64,000 nucleotides of DNA, taken from Streptomyces sabulosicollis. GTDB taxonomy: Bacteria > Actinomycetota > Actinomycetes > Streptomycetales > Streptomycetaceae. Position numbers and translations under genes: made by a program. The DNA is taken from the NCBI RefSeq assembly GCF_016103465.1, contig NZ_JAEEAP010000003.1, forward strand, positions 1 to 64,000, read 5' to 3'. This document shows, in pieces, positions 34,083-43,581 of the stretch. Under the pieces are notes generated by a model, which was not told the origin of the DNA, did no database searches, and worked only from the letters and a program-made list of their open reading frames with translations. The first letter of the stretch is position 1. Every line of letters begins with the position of its first letter.

Positions 34083-36593
34083 ATGTTCCGCACCGCCCTG
34101 CGCACCCTCCGATCCCATCGGCTCCGTTTCGCGATGCCCGCCCTCGCCGTCGTGCTCGGCGTGGCCTTCGTGACCGGTTCGCTGCTCTACGGCGACTCCG
34201 TCAGAGCGGCCGTGAACCGCGCCCGGTCCAACTCCCAGCCCGACGCGTCGGTCTCGATCACCGCGGACCCCTCCACGACACAACGGCTCGACGACGCGCT
34301 GCTGCGGCGGCTGCGGGCACTGCCGTCGGCGAGCGCGGCGCGCGGTGTGGTGGAGGGCCGCTCCTTCCTCGTCGGCTCCGACGGCACTCTGGTGGGCGAC
34401 CTGGACCAGGCCGCGGGCGTCAACTACGTGCCCGACGGCGGCGGCGAGGACGTCCGCTATCCGCTCATCGAGGGCCGGGGCCCGCGTGGCGCCGCCGAGA
34501 TCGCCGTCGACCGGCGGACGGCCGAGCGTGCCGGGTACCGGGTGGGCGCCCGGGTGCGCGTCGTCGTGTCCGGCACGGCCCGCGACGCGCGGCTGGTCGG
34601 CGTCTTCACCGCCCATGACAGCCGGGTGGACTCCGGTGGCACGCTCACCGCCTTCGACACCGCCACCGCGCAACGTCACTTCGCCCCCGCGCCGAAGAGC
34701 TACTCGGCGATCACACTGACCGCCGCCGAGGGCACCTCGGAAGCCCAACTCGCCCAGCAGGCGCGGAAGTCGCTGCCGTCCGGGCTGCGGGCGGTCACCC
34801 GCGCGGATCTGGAGTCCGGTGCCGCCTCCGACGGGGACGCGGACAAGCTCACCACACTGCTGCTGAGCTTCGCCGGGGTCGCCCTGTTCGTCTCCACCTT
34901 CCTGGTGGCCAACACCTTCACCATGCTCAGCGCGGCCCGCGCCCGGGAACACGCGCTGCTGCGGGCGGTCGGCGCCACCACGCACTACGTGATGCGCATG
35001 GTGCTGGCCGAGGCCGCCGTGGTCGGCACGGTCGCCTCGGCCATCGGCTACGGTCTTGGCGTCGGCGCCGCGCACGTGCTGGGCAGCCTGTTCGACGCGT
35101 CCGGAGCGGGACACGCCACCGTGCCGGCGCTGTCCGCCGAGCCGCTGCTCGCGGCCTTCGCCGTCGGCATCGGCGTCACCGTTCTCGCGGCCTACGTCCC
35201 GGCCCGCCGGGCGGCGGCCGTACCGCCCGTGGCGGCGCTGCGGACCGTCCAGCCGTCCACCGCCGCCTCGCTGCGCCGCCGCAACACCATCGGGCTGATC
35301 ACCACCGCGGGTGGCGCGCTGCTGGTCGCCGCCGCCGTCGGCGAACCGGACCTGCTTTTCGGCGCCGCGCCCCTGCTGCTGGTGGGCCTGATCGTCCTCA
35401 CTCCGCTGCTCGCGCTCGGTGTCACCGGGCTGCTGCGCTCCCCGCTGACCCGGCTGGCGGGCGTCCGTGGCACGCTGGCGGTGGAGAACGCCCGCCGCAA
35501 TCCACGGCGTACGGCGGCCACCGCGACCACCCTGATGGTGGGTCTGGCGATGGTCACCGCCGTCACCGTGGCCGTCACCTCCGTGAACCGCTTCGACGAG
35601 CGGGAGGCCGACCGCTCCATGACGTCGGACCTGCGCATCACGGCCGTCGACTTCGGGGAGATCGGCGAGAGCACGGCCGCCCGGGTGAGGCGGCTCGCCG
35701 ACGCCGAGGCCGTCACCGCGGTCATCCCCACCTACGTCAACCTCCCCGACAAGACGCCCCTCCCGGTCACCGCCGTGGACCCCGCCGCGGTGGAGCGCGC
35801 CGCGTCGCTCACCGTCCGCGAGGGGTCGCTGGACCGCCTCGGCCGGGGCATCGCCGTCACCGAGGAGCTGGCCGCCGCCCACGGCTGGCGGCTGGGCTCC
35901 CGGGTCACCGGAAGCTTCACCGGTGCGAGCGGACGCACGACGGGCGCCAGGACCAGCCTGCCCGTCGTCGCTGTCTACGACGGCCCGGAGGATCTGGCCC
36001 CCGCGCTCGTCTCCGAACGGGCCCTGCCGCGTCCGGTCGGCGCCGAGGACCGGCCGACCATCGACTCGGTCCTGGTCAAGGCCGCCGCCGGCCGCACCGC
36101 GGCACTCCGGGAGGAGATCCGGCGCGCCCTGGACAACCCGGCGCTGCTGGTACAGGACCGCGCCGACGCGAGGGCCGCCGCCACCGCGCGGACCGCGCCG
36201 TTCCTCAACATCATGTACGCCATGCTCAGCGTCACCGTGCTGATCGGGGCCCTCGGGGTGGTCAACACCATGGGCATGGCCGTCTTCGAGCGGATGCGGG
36301 AGATCGGGCTCCTGCGGGCCATCGGGCTGGACCGCGGTGGCATCGGATCCGTGCTGCGCCTGGAGTCGGTGACCATCTCCCTCTTCGGCTCCGCGCTCGG
36401 TGTCGTCGCCGGTACGGCCATCGGCGCGGCGGCCGTCCTCGGCCAGGAGTCCGTCCCCCTCGTCATCCCCTGGGACAGGACGGCCCTGTTCTTCCTCGCG
36501 AGCGCCGCGATCGGTGTGCTGGCCTCGCTCTGGCCGGGGCGTCAGGCCGCACGCGTCCCGATGCTGGAGGCCATCGGCGCGGACACCGAGTGA
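34083..36593 (+). CDS. FtsX/MacB-type ABC transporter permease
   Basis: 836-residue permease with two FtsX repeats. Helix 1 (about 18-35) is followed by an extracellular domain, a three-helix block with NTFTMLSAARAREHALLRAVGA (about 265-410), a second extracellular domain, and a final three-helix block with NTMGMAVFERMREIGLLRAIGLD. ATG 34083 follows GAAGG by 7 nt. Such permeases normally work with a LolD/MacB-type ATPase encoded next door. None is present: the 214 bp upstream and 129 bp downstream are non-coding. Divergence from the NarL-type kinase suggests it is a target of that system. Confidence 0.9.
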   Translation: MFRTALRTLRSHRLRFAMPALAVVLGVAFVTGSLLYGDSVRAAVNRARSNSQPDASVSITADPSTTQRLDDALLRRLRALPSASAARGVVEGRSFLVGSDGTLVGDLDQAAGVNYVPDGGGEDVRYPLIEGRGPRGAAEIAVDRRTAERAGYRVGARVRVVVSGTARDARLVGVFTAHDSRVDSGGTLTAFDTATAQRHFAPAPKSYSAITLTAAEGTSEAQLAQQARKSLPSGLRAVTRADLESGAASDGDADKLTTLLLSFAGVALFVSTFLVANTFTMLSAARAREHALLRAVGATTHYVMRMVLAEAAVVGTVASAIGYGLGVGAAHVLGSLFDASGAGHATVPALSAEPLLAAFAVGIGVTVLAAYVPARRAAAVPPVAALRTVQPSTAASLRRRNTIGLITTAGGALLVAAAVGEPDLLFGAAPLLLVGLIVLTPLLALGVTGLLRSPLTRLAGVRGTLAVENARRNPRRTAATATTLMVGLAMVTAVTVAVTSVNRFDEREADRSMTSDLRITAVDFGEIGESTAARVRRLADAEAVTAVIPTYVNLPDKTPLPVTAVDPAAVERAASLTVREGSLDRLGRGIAVTEELAAAHGWRLGSRVTGSFTGASGRTTGARTSLPVVAVYDGPEDLAPALVSERALPRPVGAEDRPTIDSVLVKAAAGRTAALREEIRRALDNPALLVQDRADARAAATARTAPFLNIMYAMLSVTVLIGALGVVNTMGMAVFERMREIGLLRAIGLDRGGIGSVLRLESVTISLFGSALGVVAGTAIGAAAVLGQESVPLVIPWDRTALFFLASAAIGVLASLWPGRQAARVPMLEAIGADTE

Positions 36594-36722
36594 CGGTCGT
36601 CGGGTGGCCGCCCGGCTTGCCCCACCCCCCGGCGTGTCGCGGCCGGGGAACCGCCGCACCACGACAGAGGCGGGTAAAGGTGGCTTTCCCGGAGGGGTCT
36701 CAACGACGAGTGAGGAGCGGCC

Positions 36723-38156
36723 GTGCCCGCTGTCGACCAGCACCCGTGGCAGCAGGCCGCGGCCGTGGTGAGGGATTGGCTGGCGGGCCCGGCCACGTCC
36801 GGCGATCTGGCCGCGGCCCGCGCCCAGATGGGCTTCTCGCTCGCCTGGCACATCGTGGTGGCCTGCCTGGGCGTGGGGCTTCCCCTGCTCACCCTGATCG
36901 CCGAATGGCGGGGCGTGCGCACCGGCGACCCCTCGTACCGGCTGCTCGCCCGGCGCTGGGCGCGGGCCATGGGGGTGCTGTTCGCCGTGGGCGCGGTCTC
37001 CGGCACGATCCTCAGCTTCGAGATGGGGCTGCTCTGGCCGGGGCTGATGGGGCGTTACGGCCAGGTCATCGGGCTGCCGTTCGCCATCGAGGGCATCGCC
37101 TTCTTCATCGAGGCCATCTTCCTCGGCATCTATCTCTACGCATGGGACCGGCTGCCGCCGCGCGTCCACATGCTCACCGGGATCCCCATCGTCATCGCCG
37201 GTGTGGCCTCGGCGTTCTTCGTGGTGTGCGCCAACGCGTGGATGAACCAGCCGCGCGGCTTCACCGTCCGCCACGGCAGGGTCGTGGACGTCGATCCGCT
37301 GGCCGCGATGTTCAACCCCGCCAGTCCGCCGCAGACCGTCCACATGATCCTCGCCGCGCTGATGGTGGCGTCCTTCCTGACCGCGAGCGTGTACGCGGTC
37401 TCCCTGCTGCGCGGCCGCACCGACCGCTACCACCGCGCGGGGTTCTTCATCCCGTTCACCCTCGGCGCCGTCGCCGCCCCCGTCCAGCTCGTGGTGGGTG
37501 ACTGGATCGCCCGCTTCGTGGCCGACTACCAGCCGGTCAAGCTCGCCGCCATGGAGGGTGTCTTCACCACCTCCAGCCATGTGCCGCTCACCGTGGGCGG
37601 GATCGCGGGCGACCACGGCATCAAGGGCGGTCTGGAGATCCCCAACGGTCTGTCGCTGCTCGTCGGCTTCAGCCCCGGAACCGTCGTCAAGGGCCTGAAC
37701 CAGGTGCCGCCCTCGCGGCGGCCCCCGATCACCGCCACCCATCTGGCGTTCGACCTGATGGTGCTCGGCGGGCTGTTCCTGATCGGGCTCGGGGTCTGGC
37801 TGCTGCTGGCCTGGTGGCGCACCCGGCGCCGGGGCGAGAGCGATCCGCTGGCCCGCCGGGGGACGCGCCTGTTCCTGCGGCTGGCATCCTTCAGCGGCCT
37901 GGCGGCGGTCGTCTCGCTGGAGTGCGGTTGGGTCGTCACCGAGGAGGGCCGTCAGCCGTGGGTGGTGCAGGGGATCCTCGGCGTCCGGGACGCGGTGAAT
38001 CCGGCCCCCGGCCTCATGACCGGGCTCTGGCTGGTGCTCGTGGTGTACGCCGCGATGACGGTGGCCACCGTCTACGTCCTGCGCCGGCTCGCGAGCGAGC
38101 GCCCGGTCCCGGTGGCCCCGCAGGAAGCCGATGTGACCGGCTATCCGGTCGTGTGA
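36723..38156 (+). CDS. cydA: cytochrome bd-type ubiquinol/menaquinol oxidase subunit I
   Basis: 477-residue heme-bearing subunit of a bd-type terminal oxidase with about nine helices. His43 in SLAWHIVVACLGVG matches the N-terminal heme ligand, GRYGQVIGLPFAIEGIAFF carries the conserved proton-channel glutamate region, and the quinol (Q) loop is short, as in cyanide-insensitive (CioA) oxidases. GTG 36723 gives the N-terminus MPAVDQHPW. The family reduces O2 to water with quinol and does not pump protons. CydB follows by 16 bp. No CydDC exporter is in view. Confidence 0.88.
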   Translation: MPAVDQHPWQQAAAVVRDWLAGPATSGDLAAARAQMGFSLAWHIVVACLGVGLPLLTLIAEWRGVRTGDPSYRLLARRWARAMGVLFAVGAVSGTILSFEMGLLWPGLMGRYGQVIGLPFAIEGIAFFIEAIFLGIYLYAWDRLPPRVHMLTGIPIVIAGVASAFFVVCANAWMNQPRGFTVRHGRVVDVDPLAAMFNPASPPQTVHMILAALMVASFLTASVYAVSLLRGRTDRYHRAGFFIPFTLGAVAAPVQLVVGDWIARFVADYQPVKLAAMEGVFTTSSHVPLTVGGIAGDHGIKGGLEIPNGLSLLVGFSPGTVVKGLNQVPPSRRPPITATHLAFDLMVLGGLFLIGLGVWLLLAWWRTRRRGESDPLARRGTRLFLRLASFSGLAAVVSLECGWVVTEEGRQPWVVQGILGVRDAVNPAPGLMTGLWLVLVVYAAMTVATVYVLRRLASERPVPVAPQEADVTGYPVV

Positions 38157-38172
38157 ACCGCTGGAGGTCGTG

Positions 38173-39195
38173 ATGCTCGCGGACACCGTCCTCGCGGTGA
38201 TGTGGCTGGGTCTGATGTGCTACGCCCTCTTCGCCGGGGCCGACTTCGGGGCGGGGCTGTGGGATCTGGTGGCCGGTGGCAGCCGTCGTGGACGGCGGCA
38301 GCGCGCGCTGATCGAGCACGCCATCGGGCCGGTCTGGGAGGCCAACCACGTGTGGCTGATCTTCGTGGTGGTGATGTTGTGGAGCGGCTTCCCCGAAGTG
38401 TTCGCCGCCGTGATGTCCACCCTCTACCTGCCGCTGACCCTGGCGGCGCTCGGCATCATCGCGCGCGGCGCCGCGTTCGCGTTCCGCAAGGCCAGCACCC
38501 GGCTGTGGCAGCAGCGGCTGTTCGGGGCCTGCTTCGCCACGTCCTCGGTCGTCACGCCCTTCTTCCTGGGCACGGTCGCCGGTGGTGTGGCCTCCGGACG
38601 CGTACCCCCGGGCCTCGCCGCGGGCAGCACGGTCACCAGCTGGCTCAATCCGGCGTCCTTCCTCGGCGGGGTGCTGGCCGTGGTGACCTGCGCCCATCTG
38701 GCCGCCGTCTATCTGTGCGCGGACGCGGCGCGCGGCGGCGGGCCCGACCTGGTACGGGCGTTCCAGCGGCGGGCCCTGGTCAGCGGGCTGGCCGCGGGCG
38801 CCGTGGCGCTGGCGGGCATCGCCGTGCTGCACGCCGACGCGCCACGGCTGTTCCACGGGCTCACCCATCGCGCCCTGCCCCTGGTGGTGCTGTCGGCCGT
38901 GACCGGTGTGGCCGGGCTGGTCCTGCTGTGGCGGTCGCTGTGGGGCTGGGCCCGGGCCGCCGCCGCCCTCGCCGTGGCCCTCATCGTCTGGGCCTGGGGC
39001 GTGGCGCAGTACCCGCTGATGCTGGTCCCCGATTTCACGGTGGCACGGGCGGCCGCACCGCCGTCGGTACTGGCCGCCGTGCTGATCGTGTTCGCGGTCG
39101 GGGCACTGCTGCTGATCCCGTCCCTGGGCTGGCTCTACGCGCTCTTCCAGCGCCCGGAGACCGGCGCGGCGGCGGGCGCCGAGAACACACCCTGA
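38173..39195 (+). CDS. cydB: cytochrome bd-type oxidase subunit II
   Basis: 340-residue membrane subunit. The N-terminus MLADTVLAVMWLGLMCYALFAGADFGAGLWDL is the canonical CydB start, with WEANHVWLIFVVVMLWSGFPEVF after helix 1. Eight or more helices follow. ATG 38173 is chosen over the GTG at 38170 because GGAGG is 5 nt away. It pairs with CydA and likely stabilises the heme subunit. The gene ends 24 bp before the convergent FHA gene without an obvious hairpin. Confidence 0.9.
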   Translation: MLADTVLAVMWLGLMCYALFAGADFGAGLWDLVAGGSRRGRRQRALIEHAIGPVWEANHVWLIFVVVMLWSGFPEVFAAVMSTLYLPLTLAALGIIARGAAFAFRKASTRLWQQRLFGACFATSSVVTPFFLGTVAGGVASGRVPPGLAAGSTVTSWLNPASFLGGVLAVVTCAHLAAVYLCADAARGGGPDLVRAFQRRALVSGLAAGAVALAGIAVLHADAPRLFHGLTHRALPLVVLSAVTGVAGLVLLWRSLWGWARAAAALAVALIVWAWGVAQYPLMLVPDFTVARAAAPPSVLAAVLIVFAVGALLLIPSLGWLYALFQRPETGAAAGAENTP

Positions 39196-39218
39196 ACGGT
39201 CAGGCGGGTGCCGAGCGG

Positions 39219-40073
39219 TCAGGCGGCGTCGATCAGGGCCAGGTCCGGCGGGACGAGCGTGGTCGACATCATCAGGGCGCGGATCAGATGGTCGTTGAGC
39301 GCGTTGCCGACCGGTTCGCCGACCTCCTCGCGGGTCAGCCAGGGCACCCCGTCCCGGGACAGCATCGTGCGGACCCGGTTGACCAGGTGCTCCACGCGCT
39401 TCTCGCTCCAGCCCTCACCGGGGCGCAGCTCCGCCAGCTGGGCGGCCGTCTGCCTCCAGGTGAGGGGCTGCGGCCGGGGCTCGTGGAGCAGGTACCGCTG
39501 GCCGAGGACGACGAGCGCGAGCTTCTCCTCGCCGGTGAGCGCCCATACCCGGGGCGGTCGGGTGACGTCCCCGGGCAGGGCCACGGGCCGCTCGGTCTCG
39601 GGGCCGCTGACGAACACCTCCAGCAGGTGCTCACGGTCGCGCGAACCGCGGACGAACAGCGGGGTGTAGCCGGTCTCGAGGGGCAGTGGCTCCTCACCGG
39701 TGAAGAGCAGCCGGGACGGGAACCGGAGGGGCAGCCGACCGTTGTTGGCGACCCACCAGCGGCCGTGGCGGTGGGTCAGTCTGCCCTGGCAGCGGCTGAC
39801 CTGGGGGTCGTCCTCGCCCACACAGATGTGCACCTCGGGGCGGTTCCGCCCGAAGAGCAGCTCACGGCCGTCCCCGGGGCCGAGGGTCATGCCACCGGTC
39901 AGCGCGAGGGCGAAGGCGGTGCCCGGCACCGGCGCGGTCACCCCGCGGGCCAGGCTGCCGTGCGCGGCGGGCAGCGGGCGGCCGCCCACGGCGGGACGAC
40001 CGGTGGCGGGGCGCTGGGCGGCGGGGCCCCGCCCGGCGGCAGGGCGCTCGCTGCCGGGGTGCGGTGTGGTCAT
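39219..40073 (-). CDS. FHA-like domain protein coupled to the Ser/Thr kinase
   Basis: 284-residue protein with a Pro/Ala/Gly-rich N-terminal tail (about 1-45) and a forkhead-associated-like domain (about 70-125: FGRN, DDPQVSRCQGRL, HGRWWVANNG). The SRCQG segment corresponds to the SRxH phosphothreonine loop, with the usual His replaced. The C-terminal half contains KLALVVLGQRYLL and WSEKRVEHLVNRVRTMLSRDG, which look like a winged-helix of actinobacterial FHA regulators. ATG 40073 overlaps the kinase TGA (ATGA), so the pair is coupled and it may be a phosphorylation target or reader. Confidence 0.8.
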   Translation of the reverse strand: MTTPHPGSERPAAGRGPAAQRPATGRPAVGGRPLPAAHGSLARGVTAPVPGTAFALALTGGMTLGPGDGRELLFGRNRPEVHICVGEDDPQVSRCQGRLTHRHGRWWVANNGRLPLRFPSRLLFTGEEPLPLETGYTPLFVRGSRDREHLLEVFVSGPETERPVALPGDVTRPPRVWALTGEEKLALVVLGQRYLLHEPRPQPLTWRQTAAQLAELRPGEGWSEKRVEHLVNRVRTMLSRDGVPWLTREEVGEPVGNALNDHLIRALMMSTTLVPPDLALIDAA

Positions 40074-42010
40074 GATGCCGGGAGTTTCTTCGCGGCCATG
40101 GCGGCGAGCGCCTTGGCGGTCGTACAGAGCTTTTCGGTGGACTTGGGCCCGTAGACGTTCAGCGATATGAACTCGACGGTGTCGTCACCGAGGGGGTTGC
40201 GGTACGCGCGGTGCACCATCCGGACCAGGCAGGAGTCGTCCTCCCAGTCGTTCGGCGACACCGAGCTCCGCTTGCCGGCGATCACCGCCCGCTGCCCGCC
40301 GTCCGGGGTGAACTGGTTGTCGCGGTTGAACACCACCTTCACTCCCGCGTCCCCGGAGTCGTCCGTCCACTCGCACTGCCAGTCGCCGAAGCCCGGGTCG
40401 CGGTCCGCCACCCGGACACCGGCGACCCGCTCGAGCTCATCGCCGTCCAGCAGCCGGCACGCGTGTCCCCGCAGCAGGGAGCTCGCCACCGGCTGCCCGG
40501 AGCGCCGGGGGACCTGGCCGCGGTCCAGCACGCTGACGGCGTAGTCCGTGGCGGCGTCGCCCAGCTGGCAGGGGTCGGGTGCGGGGGTGTCGAGCCGCTC
40601 GGCGATGATCCAGATCTGCTTGCGGTCGGCGGACGCGATGTTCCGCAGGCACTCGTCCCCATCGCGCTGGTAGGCGCCGACGGTGACGTTGCCGACCCTT
40701 CTGGTGGGCACATCGCCACCCGGCTCCGGCGGGTCGGCGCTGAAGTTGAGCTGGATGTCGGCGATGTCATCGCCGCTCTCGCCGCGCAGCAGGACATCGC
40801 AGCGGTCGATCTCGCCGTAGTCCGGGTCGAGCACGGTCTCGCCGAAGCGGCTGAGCGAGGCGGGGTTGAGCAACGTGCAGGGGTCGGCCGTGCGCGCGTC
40901 GCCCACGGTGCCGGCCGGGCCGGTCCGGGCCGGCGAGTCGGCGGTACCGGACGCGCCACGCCCGCCGTCCTTCCCGGTCCCCCGGCTCTCGTCGGAGCGC
41001 CCGTCAGCCCACGGGCCGAAGAGGGTGGCCCACGCCACCAGGACCGCGGCGGTGCCCAGCGCGGCCCCGGTGATGACCACCCGGCGGCTCGGGCGGCGCC
41101 ACGCCCCGCGGACCGACGGCGGCACCAGCCGCATCGTGAAGGGGGTGCGGTCCAGCGTGTCGCCGTCGCGGGGGCCCTCGATGTCCTCCGTGTCCTCGAT
41201 GCGCGGGGACGACGGGGCGACCCGCCGCAGCAGCCGTACGGCCTGCTCGGCGGCGGGGCGCCGCCTCGGCTCCAGAGCCAGCAGCTTGGTGAGCGCGTCC
41301 ACCAGCGGACCGGCCCGGTGCGGGGCCTCGATATAGCCCTCGATCGCCCGCGCCACATAGGCCATGGGGTGCGATGCCTCACCGTACGGGGACCGCCCCT
41401 CGATCGCCGCGTAGAGGGTCGCGCCCAGTGAGAACACATCGGACTTCCGGTCGGCCACCTCTCCCCTGGCCACTTCGGGCGGCAGATACGGCGGTTTGCC
41501 GCGCACCCCGCCGGTCCGGGTCACGGTGGCCTCGCTCCACAGCGCCCGGGAGATGCCGAAGTCGGTCAGCTTGGCGACCCCGTCCTCGGTGATCAGGACG
41601 TTCTCCGGGGTGACATCGCCGTGCACCACGCCCTCGGCGTGCGACTTCGCCAGGGCGGCGGCGATCTGGCAGCCGATGGACGCCGCCTCCTCCGGGGGGA
41701 GCGCGACACGGCCGCGCACCAAGTCCGCGAGGCTGCCCCCGGACACGTACTCCATGACGATCCAGCAGATCTCGCCCTCGTCCACGAAGTCGAACACCGA
41801 GACGATGTGCGGATGGTGCAGCCGTGCGGCGTTGCGCGCCTCGTTGGTGAGGCGCGCCACCGCGCGGTCGTCGTCCGGACGGGCACACTTCACCGCGACC
41901 TGGCGGTCGAGCAGTTCGTCGTGGGCCCGCCAGACGACGCCCATCCCACCTCTCCCGATGGGCTCCTGGAGGAGATATCGGTCGGCGACCTTGTCACCGG
42001 CCTCCGCCAT
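40070..42010 (-). CDS. transmembrane Ser/Thr protein kinase with extracellular sensor domain
   Basis: 646-residue Hanks-type kinase. Gly-rich loop IGRGGMGVVW, catalytic Lys41 (QVAVKC), catalytic loop VVHGDVTPENVL (HGD at 130-132, so a non-RD kinase), DFG at 150-152 and an APE-like PPEVA. A single helix at about 311-333 leads to an extracellular domain of about 300 residues with several Cys and repeated PCTLLNP-like and CRLLDGDEL segments. ATG 42010 is preferred over GTG 42013/42019. It is coupled to the FHA gene. It probably senses an envelope cue and phosphorylates that partner. Confidence 0.9.
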   Translation of the reverse strand: MAEAGDKVADRYLLQEPIGRGGMGVVWRAHDELLDRQVAVKCARPDDDRAVARLTNEARNAARLHHPHIVSVFDFVDEGEICWIVMEYVSGGSLADLVRGRVALPPEEAASIGCQIAAALAKSHAEGVVHGDVTPENVLITEDGVAKLTDFGISRALWSEATVTRTGGVRGKPPYLPPEVARGEVADRKSDVFSLGATLYAAIEGRSPYGEASHPMAYVARAIEGYIEAPHRAGPLVDALTKLLALEPRRRPAAEQAVRLLRRVAPSSPRIEDTEDIEGPRDGDTLDRTPFTMRLVPPSVRGAWRRPSRRVVITGAALGTAAVLVAWATLFGPWADGRSDESRGTGKDGGRGASGTADSPARTGPAGTVGDARTADPCTLLNPASLSRFGETVLDPDYGEIDRCDVLLRGESGDDIADIQLNFSADPPEPGGDVPTRRVGNVTVGAYQRDGDECLRNIASADRKQIWIIAERLDTPAPDPCQLGDAATDYAVSVLDRGQVPRRSGQPVASSLLRGHACRLLDGDELERVAGVRVADRDPGFGDWQCEWTDDSGDAGVKVVFNRDNQFTPDGGQRAVIAGKRSSVSPNDWEDDSCLVRMVHRAYRNPLGDDTVEFISLNVYGPKSTEKLCTTAKALAAMAAKKLPAS

Positions 42011-42225
42011 CACCCGCACCCCCGCTACCCCGCTTCATCACCCGTCACGTTCCAGTGTCGCCACGGAGAGTACTTGCCCGAGAGGTCAGTGGGTAGCGCT
42101 TCCGGTGGATAGCCCCCGGAAAGAGGGGAGCCTCCGGCGCACGACGGTCGCGTCGCGAGCGGGGTGTCAGGGAACCGGCGAGGAGCGGCGGAACCGGTGG
42201 TCCACATCCTTCACCGGATGCTCTC

Positions 42226-42660
42226 TCACTGCACGATTTCCTCCCTGACGACGATGTGGCCGGAGTCGGGGTCGAGGACTCCGCCGAGCCGGGAGTACGC
42301 GCCGTCGGTCAGGTCCAGACACTTGGGCACGGACGGCGTCCATCCGAAGGTGCCGCGGTCGTTGACACGCACGGTCAGTGACCTGCCGTTGGCCACGTTG
42401 GTGACCTTGACCCTGGTCCCGAACGGCAGCTGGGGGCTGCGGCTGAGGGAGGTGGCGGCGGTGTCGGCGTTGTTGTCGAAGAGTTCGCCACTGGCGGTGT
42501 AGGCGCCGGGCGGTATGTAGCCGTAGTGGGTGGCCCAGCAGTCCTGCCCGGGCGGCGGGGTGTCGCTGGTGGCGGCGGTGCCCGTCGGCGCGACGGTGAG
42601 TACGGCGGTCAGTACGGCGGCTCCGGCCGCCAGTCGGCCGGTCAGCGTTGCCTTGCGCAT
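42226..42660 (-). CDS. secreted RlpA-like double-psi beta-barrel (expansin/barwin-like) protein
   Basis: 144-residue secreted protein with Sec signal residues 1-29 (LAAGAAVLTAVLTVAPTGTAA). The mature part is one double-psi barrel: CWATHYGYIPPGAYTASGELFD, LPFGTRVKVTNVANGRSLTVRVNDRG and KCLDLTDGAYSRLGG. The Asp in VNDRG matches the conserved catalytic-type residue of RlpA/EXLX1. It lies 97 bp after GH128 on the same strand, closing a thaumatin-GH128-barrel trio. It could loosen or bind polysaccharide, or cleave peptidoglycan as RlpA does. Binding of fungal or plant walls is inference. Confidence 0.85.
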   Translation of the reverse strand: MRKATLTGRLAAGAAVLTAVLTVAPTGTAATSDTPPPGQDCWATHYGYIPPGAYTASGELFDNNADTAATSLSRSPQLPFGTRVKVTNVANGRSLTVRVNDRGTFGWTPSVPKCLDLTDGAYSRLGGVLDPDSGHIVVREEIVQ

Positions 42661-42685
42661 GGCGGAGGACCTCGTTTCGGTTGTC

Positions 42686-42737
42686 GTGGTGTGGTGTGGA
42701 AGGCGGTGTGAGTGGTGTGGTGTGGAAGGTGGTGTGG
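42686..42737. repeat. tandem 26-bp GT-rich repeat
   Basis: Two near-identical 26-bp units rich in GTGGTGTGGTGTGGAAGG (42686-42711, 42712-42737) in the gap between GH128 and the RlpA-like gene. They are too few for a CRISPR array. They may space or modulate translation of the downstream gene. Confidence 0.7.
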
Positions 42738-42757
42738 TGTGAGCGCGGATGGCCGTC

Positions 42758-43579
42758 TCAGCCGGCCGCGCGATAGGCCGCGCCGATCTCGTTGGGCGTC
42801 GCGCCGTTGTAGAGACCGGTGCCGCCGCGGTCCGCGGAGAGGGTGAACCACGCGTACCGTTCGACGAAGGACAGCCCCTGCAGCATGGCGGTGGACTCCT
42901 TCACGAACGCGGCCTGCTGGGCCGGGGTCGGATACCTGGGAGTACCGGTCGAGAAGTCGATCAGTGCGTATTCGGTGAGCCAGATCGGCTTCTTGTAGCG
43001 GTCGTAGGTGGCCTGGAGATAGCCGCGCAGCTGCTCGGTCGCGCGGCCGGCGTCGAAGTCGGCGCCGTACCAGTGCAGGGGGATGAAATCGACCTTGTAG
43101 TCGCGGTCGGCGGCGCCCTTCATGAAGCGGTCGAGCCAGCCACCGGCGACATCGCCGCCGTAAGCCACCGCGGGGGCGCCGAGCCGCATACCGGTCGACT
43201 GGAGCCGGGGCCACAGATCGAGTGCCTCGGCGACGGTCATATTGGCCTGGGCCGCCATGTCCGGTTCGTTGAACCCGAGCAGGGTCGTGCCCTGGCTCCT
43301 GGCCTGGTCGAGTTCGGCGTCGGTCACCGATCCGGGGCCCCAGATCATGGGCACGAATTCGACCCCGGCCGGGGGCTGGATCCGCTCCTTGCCCGAGGCC
43401 CAGGTGGAGAACCAGCCGACCTTGGCATCGGACATCGCCGCCGTGACCCCGTTGAACTCCCAGGCGCTGACCCCCTTCTTCGGCACCGCGGCGGTGGACG
43501 CGCCGGCGCCCGTCTGGCTCCCCGTGGTCAGCAGGATCACCGCCGCCAGCAGTACGACGAGACGTCGCATGCTCCGCAT
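42758..43579 (-). CDS. secreted GH128 (Asl1-like) beta-1,3-glucanase
   Basis: 273-residue secreted glycosidase. Sec signal about 1-27 (LVVLLAAVILLTTGSQTGA). The TIM barrel shows the GH128 catalytic pair: acid/base Glu in LGFNEPDMAAQANM and nucleophile Glu in IWLTEYAL, with HWYGADFD between. GH128 enzymes cleave beta-1,3-glucans of fungal and algal walls. ATG 43579 starts 2 bp after the TAG of the thaumatin-like gene, so translation is coupled, which implies a joint function with that protein. Confidence 0.88.
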   Translation of the reverse strand: MRSMRRLVVLLAAVILLTTGSQTGAGASTAAVPKKGVSAWEFNGVTAAMSDAKVGWFSTWASGKERIQPPAGVEFVPMIWGPGSVTDAELDQARSQGTTLLGFNEPDMAAQANMTVAEALDLWPRLQSTGMRLGAPAVAYGGDVAGGWLDRFMKGAADRDYKVDFIPLHWYGADFDAGRATEQLRGYLQATYDRYKKPIWLTEYALIDFSTGTPRYPTPAQQAAFVKESTAMLQGLSFVERYAWFTLSADRGGTGLYNGATPNEIGAAYRAAG

Positions 43580-43581
43580 GG

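Noticed and set aside
34053-38186. Very long minus-strand open frame (1377 codons) opposite the FtsX permease and CydA
   Set aside because: High-GC shadow: Gly/Arg/His-rich, no motifs, while the plus strand has clear membrane-protein signatures.
42686-42737. Possible CRISPR-like repeat
   Set aside because: Only two directly adjoining GT-rich units with no spacers and no cas genes.
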